Source: Pseudomonadota bacterium (GTDB lineage Bacteria; Pseudomonadota; Gammaproteobacteria; Burkholderiales; Burkholderiaceae_C). From it: a stretch of 64,000 nucleotides of DNA. Of the stretch, positions 44,714 to 52,282 are shown piece after piece. A model generated the notes under the pieces. The model searched no databases. It saw nothing but the letters and a program-made list of their open reading frames with translations, and was not told where the DNA came from. Each line of letters starts with the position of its first letter. Position 1 is the stretch's first letter. The position numbers were made by a program, and so were the translations under genes. The DNA lies in NCBI GenBank assembly GCA_018241225.1, contig JAFEEG010000020.1, forward strand, positions 155,366-219,365. Reading direction: 5' to 3'.

Positions 44714-45610
44714 ATGCAAAACATCCAATACCGCATCCACGCGCTGGCGGGCGCCGCCATCACGGCGCTGGCCCTGGGCTTGTCGGCGCCAGCATCTGCG
44801 CAGCAGAACTACTCCAGCGCCGAGGCTGCATCGCAGGCCTTCTTCAACGCCGTCGTGAACAACGACGAGGCCGCGCTTCGCACGGTGCTGGGCGCCGACT
44901 GGAAGCGCTTCGTGCCCACCGGCGAGATCGACCGCGAGGACATCTACACCTTCCTGGAATCGTGGTCCAAGGGCCACAGCGTCGTGGCGGATGGCGACAA
45001 CCGCGCCTACCTGGGCGCCGGCACCACCGGCTGGACGCTGCCCATTCCCATCATCAAGGGCGCCGGCGGATGGCACTTCGATCCGCGCGAAGGCCAGGAC
45101 CTGATGAAGACGCGCCGCATCGGCCGCAACGAACTGTCGGCCATGCATGCCGTGCTGGCCTACTACGACGCGCAGCGCGAGTACGCCTCGGTCGACCGCG
45201 ACAAGAACGGGGCTCTCGAGTACGCGCAGAAGATCGCCAGCTCGAGCGGCAAGCACGACGGCCTGTACTGGGCCACCAAGCCGGGCGAACCAGACAGCCC
45301 GCTGGGTCCGCTCTTCGCATCCGGCCGCCCGGGTGAGGGCTATCACGGCTACCACTACAAGATCCTGACGGCGCAGGGCCCGCATGCACCGGGCGGCGCC
45401 TACAACTACCTCATCGGCAAGCGCATGCGCGCCGGCTTCGCCCTGGTCGCCTGGCCGGTGAGCTGGGGCGAGTCTGGCGTCATGAGCTTCATGGTCAGCC
45501 ACGCCGGCGTGGTCTACCAGAAGAACCTCGGCTCGGGCACCGACGCGGCCGCGCGCGCCATGACTCGCTTCGACCCCGACGACAGCTGGCAGAAGGTCGA
45601 CGTGCCCTGA
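44714..45610 (+). CDS. DUF2950 family exported protein
   Basis: 298 residues. Signal peptide (about 1-30, ending ASAQQ), then the DUF2950 domain: AASQAFFNAVVNNDEAALRTVLG, GWHFDPREGQDLMKTRRIGRNEL, GYHGYHYKILTAQGPHAPGGAYNYL and WGESGVMSFMVSHAGVVYQKNLG. The family has no established enzymatic function and is commonly encoded next to DUF3300, as here. The first 60 residues of the mature part resemble an NTF2/SnoaL-like small domain. No ribosome-binding site stands out. Confidence 0.9.
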   Translation: MQNIQYRIHALAGAAITALALGLSAPASAQQNYSSAEAASQAFFNAVVNNDEAALRTVLGADWKRFVPTGEIDREDIYTFLESWSKGHSVVADGDNRAYLGAGTTGWTLPIPIIKGAGGWHFDPREGQDLMKTRRIGRNELSAMHAVLAYYDAQREYASVDRDKNGALEYAQKIASSSGKHDGLYWATKPGEPDSPLGPLFASGRPGEGYHGYHYKILTAQGPHAPGGAYNYLIGKRMRAGFALVAWPVSWGESGVMSFMVSHAGVVYQKNLGSGTDAAARAMTRFDPDDSWQKVDVP

Positions 45611-45631
45611 CGTTTTCTTGCATCGCCGCCC

Positions 45632-45661
45632 CGCCCCGCGCTTGACAGCCGGCGCGGGGCG
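45632..45661 (+). other. perfect 10-base-pair hairpin in the ppk2 leader
   Basis: CGCCCCGCGC (45632-45641) pairs with GCGCGGGGCG (45652-45661) around a ten-base loop containing TTGACA. No T run follows. It may end the DUF2950 transcript or control ppk2 expression. Confidence 0.45.
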
Positions 45662-45753
45662 CGAGACAACGGTTACTGGAATCGACACAGGGAGCCATGC
45701 GCGGCATCCGCCAAGAGACACGCCTGCGCAACGGTCGAGCGAGGAGTTTCTCA

Positions 45754-46635
45754 ATGACCAAAGGCAAGAAGGGCGCCAGACAAGGCTCCCGGTTGGACGA
45801 CGACGTTTTGCAGCCGGCCGCCGCGCCGGAAGACTCAGCCCCCGCGGCCGACCGCGGCAATCTGGAGCCCCTGTCCAACAAGGATTACGAGAAGGCCCTG
45901 AAGGGACTGCACGTCGAGCTCGTCAAGCTGCAGGAGTGGGTCAAGCACGCAGGCCTGAAGGTCTGCATCGTGTTCGAAGGGCGCGACGGCGCCGGCAAGG
46001 GCGGCACCATCAAGGCCATCACCGAACGGGTGAGCCCGCGCGTGTTCCGCGTGATTGCGCTGCCGGCCCCGACCGAGCGGCAGAAGTCGCAGATGTACTT
46101 CCAGCGCTACATGGGCCACCTGCCCGCGGCCGGCGAAATCGTCATCTTCGACCGCAGCTGGTACAACCGCGCCGGCGTGGAGCGGGTCATGGGCTTTTGC
46201 ACCGAGGAGCAGTCCAAGCGTTTCCTGCAAGGTGCGCCGCTGGTCGAGCGCGCCATCGTGGACTCCGGGATCATCCTGCTCAAGTACTGGCTCGAGGTGA
46301 GCCCCGAGGAGCAGACGCGCCGGCTCATGGGCCGCATCGAGGACGGGCGCAAGATCTGGAAGCTCTCGCCCATGGACATCAAGTCCTACACCCGCTGGGA
46401 CGACTACTCGCGCGCCCGCGACGACATGTTCAAGACCACCGATTCGCCCTGGGCACCGTGGTACGTGGTGCCCTCGGACGACAAGCGACGCGCCCGCCTG
46501 AACATGATCAGTCACATGCTCAGCCAGATCCCGTACAAGGACGTCCCGCGCGAGAAGATCAAGCTGCCCAAGCGGCAGATCAAGACCAGCGCGACGCCGG
46601 ACTACCCCCGCAAGATCGTGCCCGAGGCCCTCTGA
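45754..46635 (+). CDS. ppk2: polyphosphate kinase 2
   Basis: 293 residues. PPK2 moves phosphate between inorganic polyphosphate and nucleotides, usually making GTP/ATP from polyphosphate. Walker A GRDGAGKGG at 76-84, lid region RVIALPAPTERQ, Walker B IFDRSWYNRAGVE with Asp133, and KYWLEVSPEEQTRRL follow family order. Length and single-domain form match class I. The start at 45754 has AGGAG eight bases upstream; an ATG at 45697 would add 19 residues. The following SulP gene begins one base after the stop. Confidence 0.95.
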   Translation: MTKGKKGARQGSRLDDDVLQPAAAPEDSAPAADRGNLEPLSNKDYEKALKGLHVELVKLQEWVKHAGLKVCIVFEGRDGAGKGGTIKAITERVSPRVFRVIALPAPTERQKSQMYFQRYMGHLPAAGEIVIFDRSWYNRAGVERVMGFCTEEQSKRFLQGAPLVERAIVDSGIILLKYWLEVSPEEQTRRLMGRIEDGRKIWKLSPMDIKSYTRWDDYSRARDDMFKTTDSPWAPWYVVPSDDKRRARLNMISHMLSQIPYKDVPREKIKLPKRQIKTSATPDYPRKIVPEAL

Positions 46636-46636
46636 C

Positions 46637-48361
46637 TTGACCACACGCGCGAACGCCGACAGCGGCGCGCGGTCGCCGCTGATGCACTGGCTGCCGGGCC
46701 TTCGGCTGCTGCGCCAGTACGATCCGGCCTGGCTGCGCCACGACATCGTGGCCGGCCTGGTGCTCACCACCATGCTGGTGCCTGCGGGCATCGCCTATGC
46801 CGAGGCGTCGGGCATCGGCGGCATCTACGGGCTGTACGCCACCATCGTTCCGCTGCTGGCCTATGCGATCTTCGGCCCAAGCCGCATCCTGGTGCTGGGC
46901 CCCGACTCGGCGCTGGCGGCGCTCATCCTGGCGGTGGTGGCGCCGCTGGCCGCCGGCGACCCGGCACGCGCGGTGGCGCTGGCCGGCGCCATGGCGCTGG
47001 TTTCCGGGCTCGTGTGCATCGTCGCCGGATTGGCCAAGCTGGGCTTCATCACCGAACTGCTGTCCAAACCGATCCGCTATGGCTACATGAACGGCATCGC
47101 GTTCACGGTGCTGCTCAGCCAGATGCCCAAGCTCTTCGGCTTCTCGGTAAAGGCAGATGGCCCCCTGCGGCAGATCATCGCCTTTGTCCAGGCCGTGATG
47201 GACGGCAAGACCTTGCCGGCCTCGCTCGCCGTGGGCGCCGGCACGCTGGCGGTCATTCTGTTGCTCAAGCGCTATCCGCGGCTGCCTTCGGTGCTCATTG
47301 CCGTGCTGGGCGCCACGCTGGTGGCGGGCCTGTTCGACCTGCACGAGCGCGTCGGCCTGGCGGTGCTGGGACCACTGCCGCAAGGCCTGCCGGCGCCGGC
47401 CCTGCCCATCGTCGGCTGGGCTGACCTGCAGTCGGTTCTGCTGGGCGGCGTGGCGGTGGCGCTGGTGGCTTTTGCCGACACCAGCGTGCTCTCCCGGGTG
47501 TACGCGGCCAAGCTGCGCACGCCGGTGGACCCAAACCAGGAGATGGTGGGCCTGGGTGCCGCCAACCTTGCGGCCGGATTCTTCCAGGGCATGCCCATCA
47601 GCAGCAGTTCGTCGCGCACGCCGGTGGCCGAATCGGCCGGCGCCCGCTCGCAGCTCACCGGCGTGGTGGGGGCGCTGGCCATTGCTGTGCTGCTGTTTGC
47701 CGCGCCCAACCTGCTGAAGAACCTGCCGAGCTCGGCGCTGGCCGCCGTGGTGATTGCGGCTGCGTTGGGGCTCTTCGAGTTTCGCGACCTGGGGCGCCTG
47801 TACCGAATCCAGCGCTGGGAGTTCTGGCTGTCGGTTGCCTGCTTTGCGGGCGTGGCGGTGTTCGGTGCCATCCAGGGCATCCTCATTGCCGTGCTGATCG
47901 CGGTGATCGAGTTCCTGTGGGACGGCTGGCGCCCGCACTCGGCGGTGATGGGCAAGGTGCAGGGCGTTGGCGGCTACCACGACATCACGCGCTACCCCGA
48001 TGCACAGCGCGTGCCCGGCCTGGTGCTCTTCCGCTGGGATGCGCCGCTGTTCTTTGCCAATGCCGAGCTGTTTCGCGAACGGGTGCTGGCCGCGCTGGCC
48101 GAATCGCCCACCCCAGTGCGCTGGATCGTGGTGGCGGCCGAGCCCGTCACCAGCGTGGACGTGACCTCCTCCGACATGCTGGCCGAGTTGGACGAAGACC
48201 TGCAGGCCAAGGGCATCGAACTGTGCTTTGCCGAGATGAAGGACCCGGTGAAGGACAAGCTCAAACGCTTCGGCCTGTTCGAGCGATTCGGCGCATCCAC
48301 CTTCCACCCGACTGTGGAAGAAGCGGTGGCCGCGTACCAGTCGCAGGTTTCAGAAAAATGA
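46637..48361 (+). CDS. SulP-family inorganic anion transporter with STAS domain
   Basis: 574 residues. Ten to twelve membrane helices (about 30-410) with family stretches DIVAGLVLTTMLVPAGIAYAEASG, LVLGPDSALAALI and PISSSSSRTPVAESAG, then a cytoplasmic STAS domain (about 440-560). It takes up sulfate, bicarbonate or another anion, driven by protons or sodium; the substrate is not determined. The frame opens with TTG at 46637, one base after the ppk2 stop; an ATG at 46682 is the alternative and still gives the whole transporter. Linked translation with ppk2 suggests a shared stress or energy theme. Confidence 0.93.
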   Translation: MTTRANADSGARSPLMHWLPGLRLLRQYDPAWLRHDIVAGLVLTTMLVPAGIAYAEASGIGGIYGLYATIVPLLAYAIFGPSRILVLGPDSALAALILAVVAPLAAGDPARAVALAGAMALVSGLVCIVAGLAKLGFITELLSKPIRYGYMNGIAFTVLLSQMPKLFGFSVKADGPLRQIIAFVQAVMDGKTLPASLAVGAGTLAVILLLKRYPRLPSVLIAVLGATLVAGLFDLHERVGLAVLGPLPQGLPAPALPIVGWADLQSVLLGGVAVALVAFADTSVLSRVYAAKLRTPVDPNQEMVGLGAANLAAGFFQGMPISSSSSRTPVAESAGARSQLTGVVGALAIAVLLFAAPNLLKNLPSSALAAVVIAAALGLFEFRDLGRLYRIQRWEFWLSVACFAGVAVFGAIQGILIAVLIAVIEFLWDGWRPHSAVMGKVQGVGGYHDITRYPDAQRVPGLVLFRWDAPLFFANAELFRERVLAALAESPTPVRWIVVAAEPVTSVDVTSSDMLAELDEDLQAKGIELCFAEMKDPVKDKLKRFGLFERFGASTFHPTVEEAVAAYQSQVSEK

Positions 48362-48429
48362 CCCTGTGCCTCGGGCCGCACTCATATCATGGCGTGACGC
48401 CAACCACATTCGAACCCCAGGAGATCCGC

Positions 48430-48684
48430 ATGGCACGCCTTTGGATTGGAAACATCGAGGACAACACCTCCGACGAGGAACTGCAGGAGTTGCTGACCAA
48501 GTACGGCTTCCCGAAATTCGACGCAATCGAGCGGGTGGCTGGCGACGGGTCGCGGCCGGCCGCCATCTTCACTTTCGAGGGCACGTCGCCCGAGGGGCTG
48601 GCCATGGTGGCCCCGCGCATCCACGACCTGTTCTGGAAGCAGCGCAAGCTGACCGTGCAGGTCATGCGCGACAACTTCGCCTGA
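48430..48684 (+). CDS. small RNA-recognition-motif protein
   Basis: 84 residues forming a single RRM-like domain: RLWIGNIEDNTSDEELQELL has the RNP2-type start, and RPAAIFTFEG occupies the RNP1 position, although the aromatic residues of classical RNP1 are only partly kept. Stand-alone RRM proteins of this size occur in bacteria and may bind mRNA. The start at 48430 has AGGAG six bases upstream. It is separated from the SulP gene by 68 bases. Confidence 0.83.
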   Translation: MARLWIGNIEDNTSDEELQELLTKYGFPKFDAIERVAGDGSRPAAIFTFEGTSPEGLAMVAPRIHDLFWKQRKLTVQVMRDNFA

Positions 48685-48708
48685 ACGCCCTCAAGGGCTT
48701 GAATCCCA

Positions 48709-49731
48709 ATGAGCCTGTTCGGCCGCCTGTTCGGCGCCAAGGAAGACCGCGCACCGGAAGACCCGCGCCTGCGGCACGTGGTGGCGCGGGTGCTGGAGAT
48801 GCATTCGCGGCTGCGCCTTGCTCCACGCTGCGAGGCTCGCCTGGCCACGGCGATGGCGCCGGCGCTTGCGCACATCGGCGAGCTGGTTGCGGGCGCGCCG
48901 CGCGCCCACCAGGCCAACACTGCGGCGTGGTCCACCGACCCGTACGTGCGCGCCTATTTCGCCGCACCTGACGACATCAACCAGGTTCTCGCGCGCTCTG
49001 GGGCGCTGCACGACTACTTCGACGCCAACCCAGGCGCCAGCAGCGCCTACGCCGTGATGGGCATGACGATGAACGAGCGCAACACCCTGGGCGTTGCGCT
49101 CGTGGGCGAGCAAACCCGCTCGGACGTGCCGCAGACCACGCTGGGCTTCTCGGACCACAACATCCGCCTGTGCGGCGCCGACGAGGACGGCCTGCGCGAG
49201 GAGGTGACGCAGCGCATGATGGACCAGCTCGCCATTGAAGGCTTGGCCAAGGTCGCGGCCAAGACCTCGTTGCGCGAAGACCTGGAGCAGGAGCGCGCAT
49301 TGCTCGCCACGCGGCTGCGGCTGCTCGAGCGCCAGGGCGCCGGCCTGGGCGGCATGGTGGGCACGGACGCGTCGAGCGACCCGGGCGAGATGGCGCGCGT
49401 GCGGGCCGAGGCCGAAGAAAACGAGCAGCGGCTCAAGGCACTGGGGCCGCGCTCCGAAGTGCTCTCGCGCCAGCTCGACACGCTGTGCGAAGCCTTTGCC
49501 AGCGCCGGCGAACTGCTGCAGGTATCGACGCTGCAGCGCCGCGTCGACCGGATGAACGTCGTGGTGCAGCACGGTGTGGGCGACGAGGCGGAAAGCCACA
49601 TGCTGCAGTTTCGCGTGGCGCGCGTGCCAGGCAATCCGCCGCAAAAGCGCGCACTGGCCATCTTGCGGGTGGCGCGCGCCGACATGCCGCGCGCGGTCAA
49701 CCTGCTGGACAACGCCGACCGCCTGCTGTGA
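48709..49731 (+). CDS. coiled-coil protein of unknown function
   Basis: 340 residues, cytoplasmic, not recognised. The N-terminus is basic and amphipathic (MSLFGRLFGAKED). A middle block, NPGASSAYAVMGMTMNERNTLGVAL, looks like a folded domain, and residues about 185-250 are coiled coil (SLREDLEQERALLATRLRLL and EAEENEQRLKAL). The C-terminal 60 residues contain a beta-like segment ending RAVNLLDNADRLL. The gene follows the RRM protein by 24 bases on the same strand. No function is assigned. Confidence 0.8.
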   Translation: MSLFGRLFGAKEDRAPEDPRLRHVVARVLEMHSRLRLAPRCEARLATAMAPALAHIGELVAGAPRAHQANTAAWSTDPYVRAYFAAPDDINQVLARSGALHDYFDANPGASSAYAVMGMTMNERNTLGVALVGEQTRSDVPQTTLGFSDHNIRLCGADEDGLREEVTQRMMDQLAIEGLAKVAAKTSLREDLEQERALLATRLRLLERQGAGLGGMVGTDASSDPGEMARVRAEAEENEQRLKALGPRSEVLSRQLDTLCEAFASAGELLQVSTLQRRVDRMNVVVQHGVGDEAESHMLQFRVARVPGNPPQKRALAILRVARADMPRAVNLLDNADRLL

Positions 49732-49737
49732 TGCCGG

Positions 49738-49758
49738 GCGGCGTGGCGCTCACGCCGC
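49738..49758. terminator. U-less hairpin between convergent genes
   Basis: GCGGCGTG-GCGCT-CACGCCGC, perfect 8-base-pair repeat, 7 bases after the stop of the coiled-coil gene and overlapping the stop codon of the convergent LysR gene. No T run follows. Confidence 0.4.
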
Positions 49759-50685
49759 TCGCACCAGCTCTGCCTCTGCTCGCAGCCAGCGGATGAAGTT
49801 CTGCGCGTCGGGGTTGCCTGCGCCACGGCGCGACGTCTCGATGAAATAGCCGCGGCTCGACGATGCGCCCGAACCGAAGGGTGCCACCAGGCGCCCTTCG
49901 CGCACCAGTTCCGCCAGAAGCGGCATGCGACCGATCACCACGCCCTGCCCGGCCATGGCCGCCGACACGGCGTCGGTGTAGTGGTTGAAGCGCACCGCGC
50001 TCTTCATGCGCAGGTCCTTGAGCTGCATGATCTCGAGCCAGGGGTCCCAGTCGAGCGTCAGGGCCTCGCCCATGCCTGGCGAGTCGATGGTCAGCAGGGT
50101 CTGCTGGGCCAGGTCCGCCGGCTCGCGCAACTGCGACGCGAGCCGGGGCGCGCACAGCGGCATCACCGATTCCTCGAAGAGCGCGGGCCCGTTGCCGCGA
50201 CCGAGCGGAACAAAGCGCACCGCCAGATCGAGCCGGGCGCGGTCCAGGTCGTCCACCACCTCCAGCGAGGCCGACACGCGCACGTCCACCTGCGAATGGC
50301 TGGCGGTGAAGTGCGCCATGCGCGGAATGAGCCAGAGCGAGGCAAATCCCGGCGTGCAGGTCAGTGCGACCTGGCGCGGCGCCGGCACGCTGCGCAGGCG
50401 CGCAGTGGCGTCGCGCAGGCGCTCCAGGCATTCAACCGCGGCGCGCTGGAAGATGCGGCCGGCCTCGGTCAGCACGATGGCGCGGTGGCGCCGCTCGAAC
50501 AACGGCACGCCCAAGCTGTCTTCCAGTTGCGCGATCTGCCGGCTGACCGCCGACTGGGTCAGGTGCAGCTCTTCGGCCGCCTTGGTGAAGCTCAGGGCAC
50601 GCGCCGCGGCCTCGAAGCTTCGCAGCAGCTCCAGCGGCGGCAGGTCGTGGGCGAAGGAGACTGGTTTTGCATTCTCTAGGCGCAT
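49750..50685 (-). CDS. LysR-family regulator of the GcvA type
   Basis: 311 residues. N-terminal helix-turn-helix (PPLELLRSFEAAARALSFTKAA and TQSAVSRQIAQLE), then a GcvA-like effector domain with VALTCTPGFASLWLIPRMAHF and a late GYFIETSRR segment. It is divergent from a DUF2917 gene with a perfect LysR-type operator in the 85-base gap, an arrangement repeated in many Burkholderiales. It probably autoregulates and activates the divergent gene. The effector is unknown. Confidence 0.94.
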   Translation of the reverse strand: MRLENAKPVSFAHDLPPLELLRSFEAAARALSFTKAAEELHLTQSAVSRQIAQLEDSLGVPLFERRHRAIVLTEAGRIFQRAAVECLERLRDATARLRSVPAPRQVALTCTPGFASLWLIPRMAHFTASHSQVDVRVSASLEVVDDLDRARLDLAVRFVPLGRGNGPALFEESVMPLCAPRLASQLREPADLAQQTLLTIDSPGMGEALTLDWDPWLEIMQLKDLRMKSAVRFNHYTDAVSAAMAGQGVVIGRMPLLAELVREGRLVAPFGSGASSSRGYFIETSRRGAGNPDAQNFIRWLRAEAELVRAA

Positions 50686-50733
50686 GCAATGAGTTCCAAA
50701 TGATCGTGTGACCTATGAAGCCGCGCTGACTAT

Positions 50734-50752
50734 ATTCATTCTCACGATGAAT
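50734..50752. promoter_or_regulatory. candidate LysR-type operator
   Basis: ATTCAT-TCTCACG-ATGAAT, a perfect 6-base inverted repeat with seven-base spacer that contains the LysR T-N11-A core. It lies between the two divergent genes, 49 bases from the LysR start and 19 from the DUF2917 start. Confidence 0.6.
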
Positions 50753-50770
50753 GCGAAGGAGTGTTTTCCC

Positions 50771-51094
50771 ATGCGCACAGACCCCACTTCCACCTTCAGG
50801 ATCGAACTGCCCCGCCACGCCATCTTCACGGTGGCCGACATTGCCGGCGTGGGCATCGAATGCCAGAGCGGCTGCGTCTGGCTGACCCTGGACGACGACC
50901 CGCGCGACCTGGTGCTCGAGCCTGGCGAGCGATTTGTCGGCGACATCCACCGCAGGGTGCTCGTGTCAGCCATCTCCGAATCCAGCATTGCCGTCTCGCA
51001 CGCGCTGCCCGCCGCCATGCCGGTGCCTGCCACGTCCAGGGTCGGCGGCGCGTCACACCTGCGACTCGTGGCGCAGGGGTTGTCCCCGGCTTGA
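50771..51094 (+). CDS. DUF2917 domain protein
   Basis: 107 residues, small beta-rich (cupin-like) protein. HAIFTVADIAGVGIECQSG and WLTLDDDPRDLVLEPGERF are the DUF2917 signature. The function is unknown. The start at 50771 follows GGAG by nine bases; the ATG at 50747 falls inside the operator candidate and is less likely. It is controlled divergently with the GcvA-type LysR regulator. Confidence 0.88.
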   Translation: MRTDPTSTFRIELPRHAIFTVADIAGVGIECQSGCVWLTLDDDPRDLVLEPGERFVGDIHRRVLVSAISESSIAVSHALPAAMPVPATSRVGGASHLRLVAQGLSPA

Positions 51095-51148
51095 CCCCAG
51101 GCCGGGCGGGGCCGAACCATGGACGCCTTTTGCAGCAAGGAGGCGAAC

Positions 51149-51952
51149 ATGGATGTGTCGACGGTTCTGTACGAGACCCAGGATGGCGTGGCCACCCTGA
51201 CCCTGAATCTGCCGCACAAGCTCAACCCGATTGCGCTGGACCTGCAGCGCGAACTTGCCGCTGCGCTGGCCCGCGTACGCGATGACCGCAGCGTGCGCGC
51301 CGTGATCCTCACCGGGGCTGGCCGGGCCTTCTGCGTGGGCGCGGAACTGGGCAGCATGAAGGGCTCGGACACCGGCGGCCAGAGCCTGGGCAACGCCAGC
51401 GCCCAATGGATGCGCGAACTCAGCCACCCGATCATCGAGGGCCTGCGCAGCATGCCGGTGCCGGTGCTGTGCGCCGTCAACGGAGCAGCGGCTGGCGCGG
51501 GCGTGGGCATTGCGCTGGCTTGCGACGTCGTCATCGCCGCGAAGAGTGCCTACTTCTACCTGCCCTTCCTGCCCAAGCTGGGCATCGTGCCCGACCTGGG
51601 CTGCACCTGGGCCATCCCGCGGCTGGTGGGGCCCGCGCGTGCCCTGGGCATGGCGCTGCTGGACGAACGCGTGGGCGCCGACATGGCCGTGCAGTGGGGC
51701 CTGATCTGGGCCAGCTTCGAAGACGACCTGCTGCTGCTCGAGGCACAGAAGATTGCCCAGCGCCTGGCCCGGCTGCCCGCGCACGCGGTGGTCGAGGCCC
51801 GCCGCGCACTGGAGGCATCCTCCCGGCACACGCTGCCCGAGCAACTGCACTACGAGAGCGAGCGCCAGCGCGAGCTGATCGACCGGCCCGAGTTCGCCGA
51901 AGGCGTGGCCGCCTTCCTGCAAAAGCGCGCACCGGTCTTTCCTGCACGTTGA
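51149..51952 (+). CDS. enoyl-CoA hydratase/isomerase family protein
   Basis: 267 residues of the crotonase fold. The oxyanion-hole segments are GAGRAFCVGAELG (about 61-73) and VNGAAAGAGVGIALACD (about 111-127), followed by FLPKLGIVPDLGCTWAIPRLVG, where the general acid/base is normally found; the Glu usually present in hydratases is not at the standard place, as in PaaG-type isomerases. The C-terminal helix ends FAEGVAAFLQKR. Substrate unknown. The start at 51149 has AAGGAGG about five bases upstream. No other beta-oxidation gene is adjacent. Confidence 0.92.
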   Translation: MDVSTVLYETQDGVATLTLNLPHKLNPIALDLQRELAAALARVRDDRSVRAVILTGAGRAFCVGAELGSMKGSDTGGQSLGNASAQWMRELSHPIIEGLRSMPVPVLCAVNGAAAGAGVGIALACDVVIAAKSAYFYLPFLPKLGIVPDLGCTWAIPRLVGPARALGMALLDERVGADMAVQWGLIWASFEDDLLLLEAQKIAQRLARLPAHAVVEARRALEASSRHTLPEQLHYESERQRELIDRPEFAEGVAAFLQKRAPVFPAR

Positions 51953-52024
51953 GGGGCCGGCGGGCACTCGCATCATGACGATTTGAAGCAGCGCCGGGCG
52001 CCGCGCTGCGGGACAATGCCCCGG

Positions 52025-52282
52025 ATGAACGCAGCGCCCGCAGCCATCATCGACGCCACCCGCTGCCCGCTGTGCGGCGCAGACAACCGCTGCGCCATCG
52101 AGATGGAACGTGCCACCGGCCAGGTGCAGGCACCCTGCTGGTGCATGGACAAGCCGCTTCTGGACACGGCCGCCGCCCAGGCCTTGCACGATCGCCTGCC
52201 AGCCAGCGCACGCGGCCTGGCTTGCATCTGCGCCACCTGCATGGTCCAGTTGCTGCAGGAAACCAGGGAGCACAGCCCATGA
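52025..52282 (+). CDS. cysteine-rich CWC family protein
   Basis: 85 residues with the CWC pattern: CPLCGADNRCAIE, CWCMDKPL and CICATC, seven or more cysteines probably holding zinc. Function unknown. The preferred ATG at 52025 precedes a clean N-terminal MNAAPAA; an upstream ATG at 51983 would be less regular. The stop overlaps the following phosphofructokinase-type gene by ATGA, a stable-looking pairing whose reason is not known. Confidence 0.88.
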   Translation: MNAAPAAIIDATRCPLCGADNRCAIEMERATGQVQAPCWCMDKPLLDTAAAQALHDRLPASARGLACICATCMVQLLQETREHSP

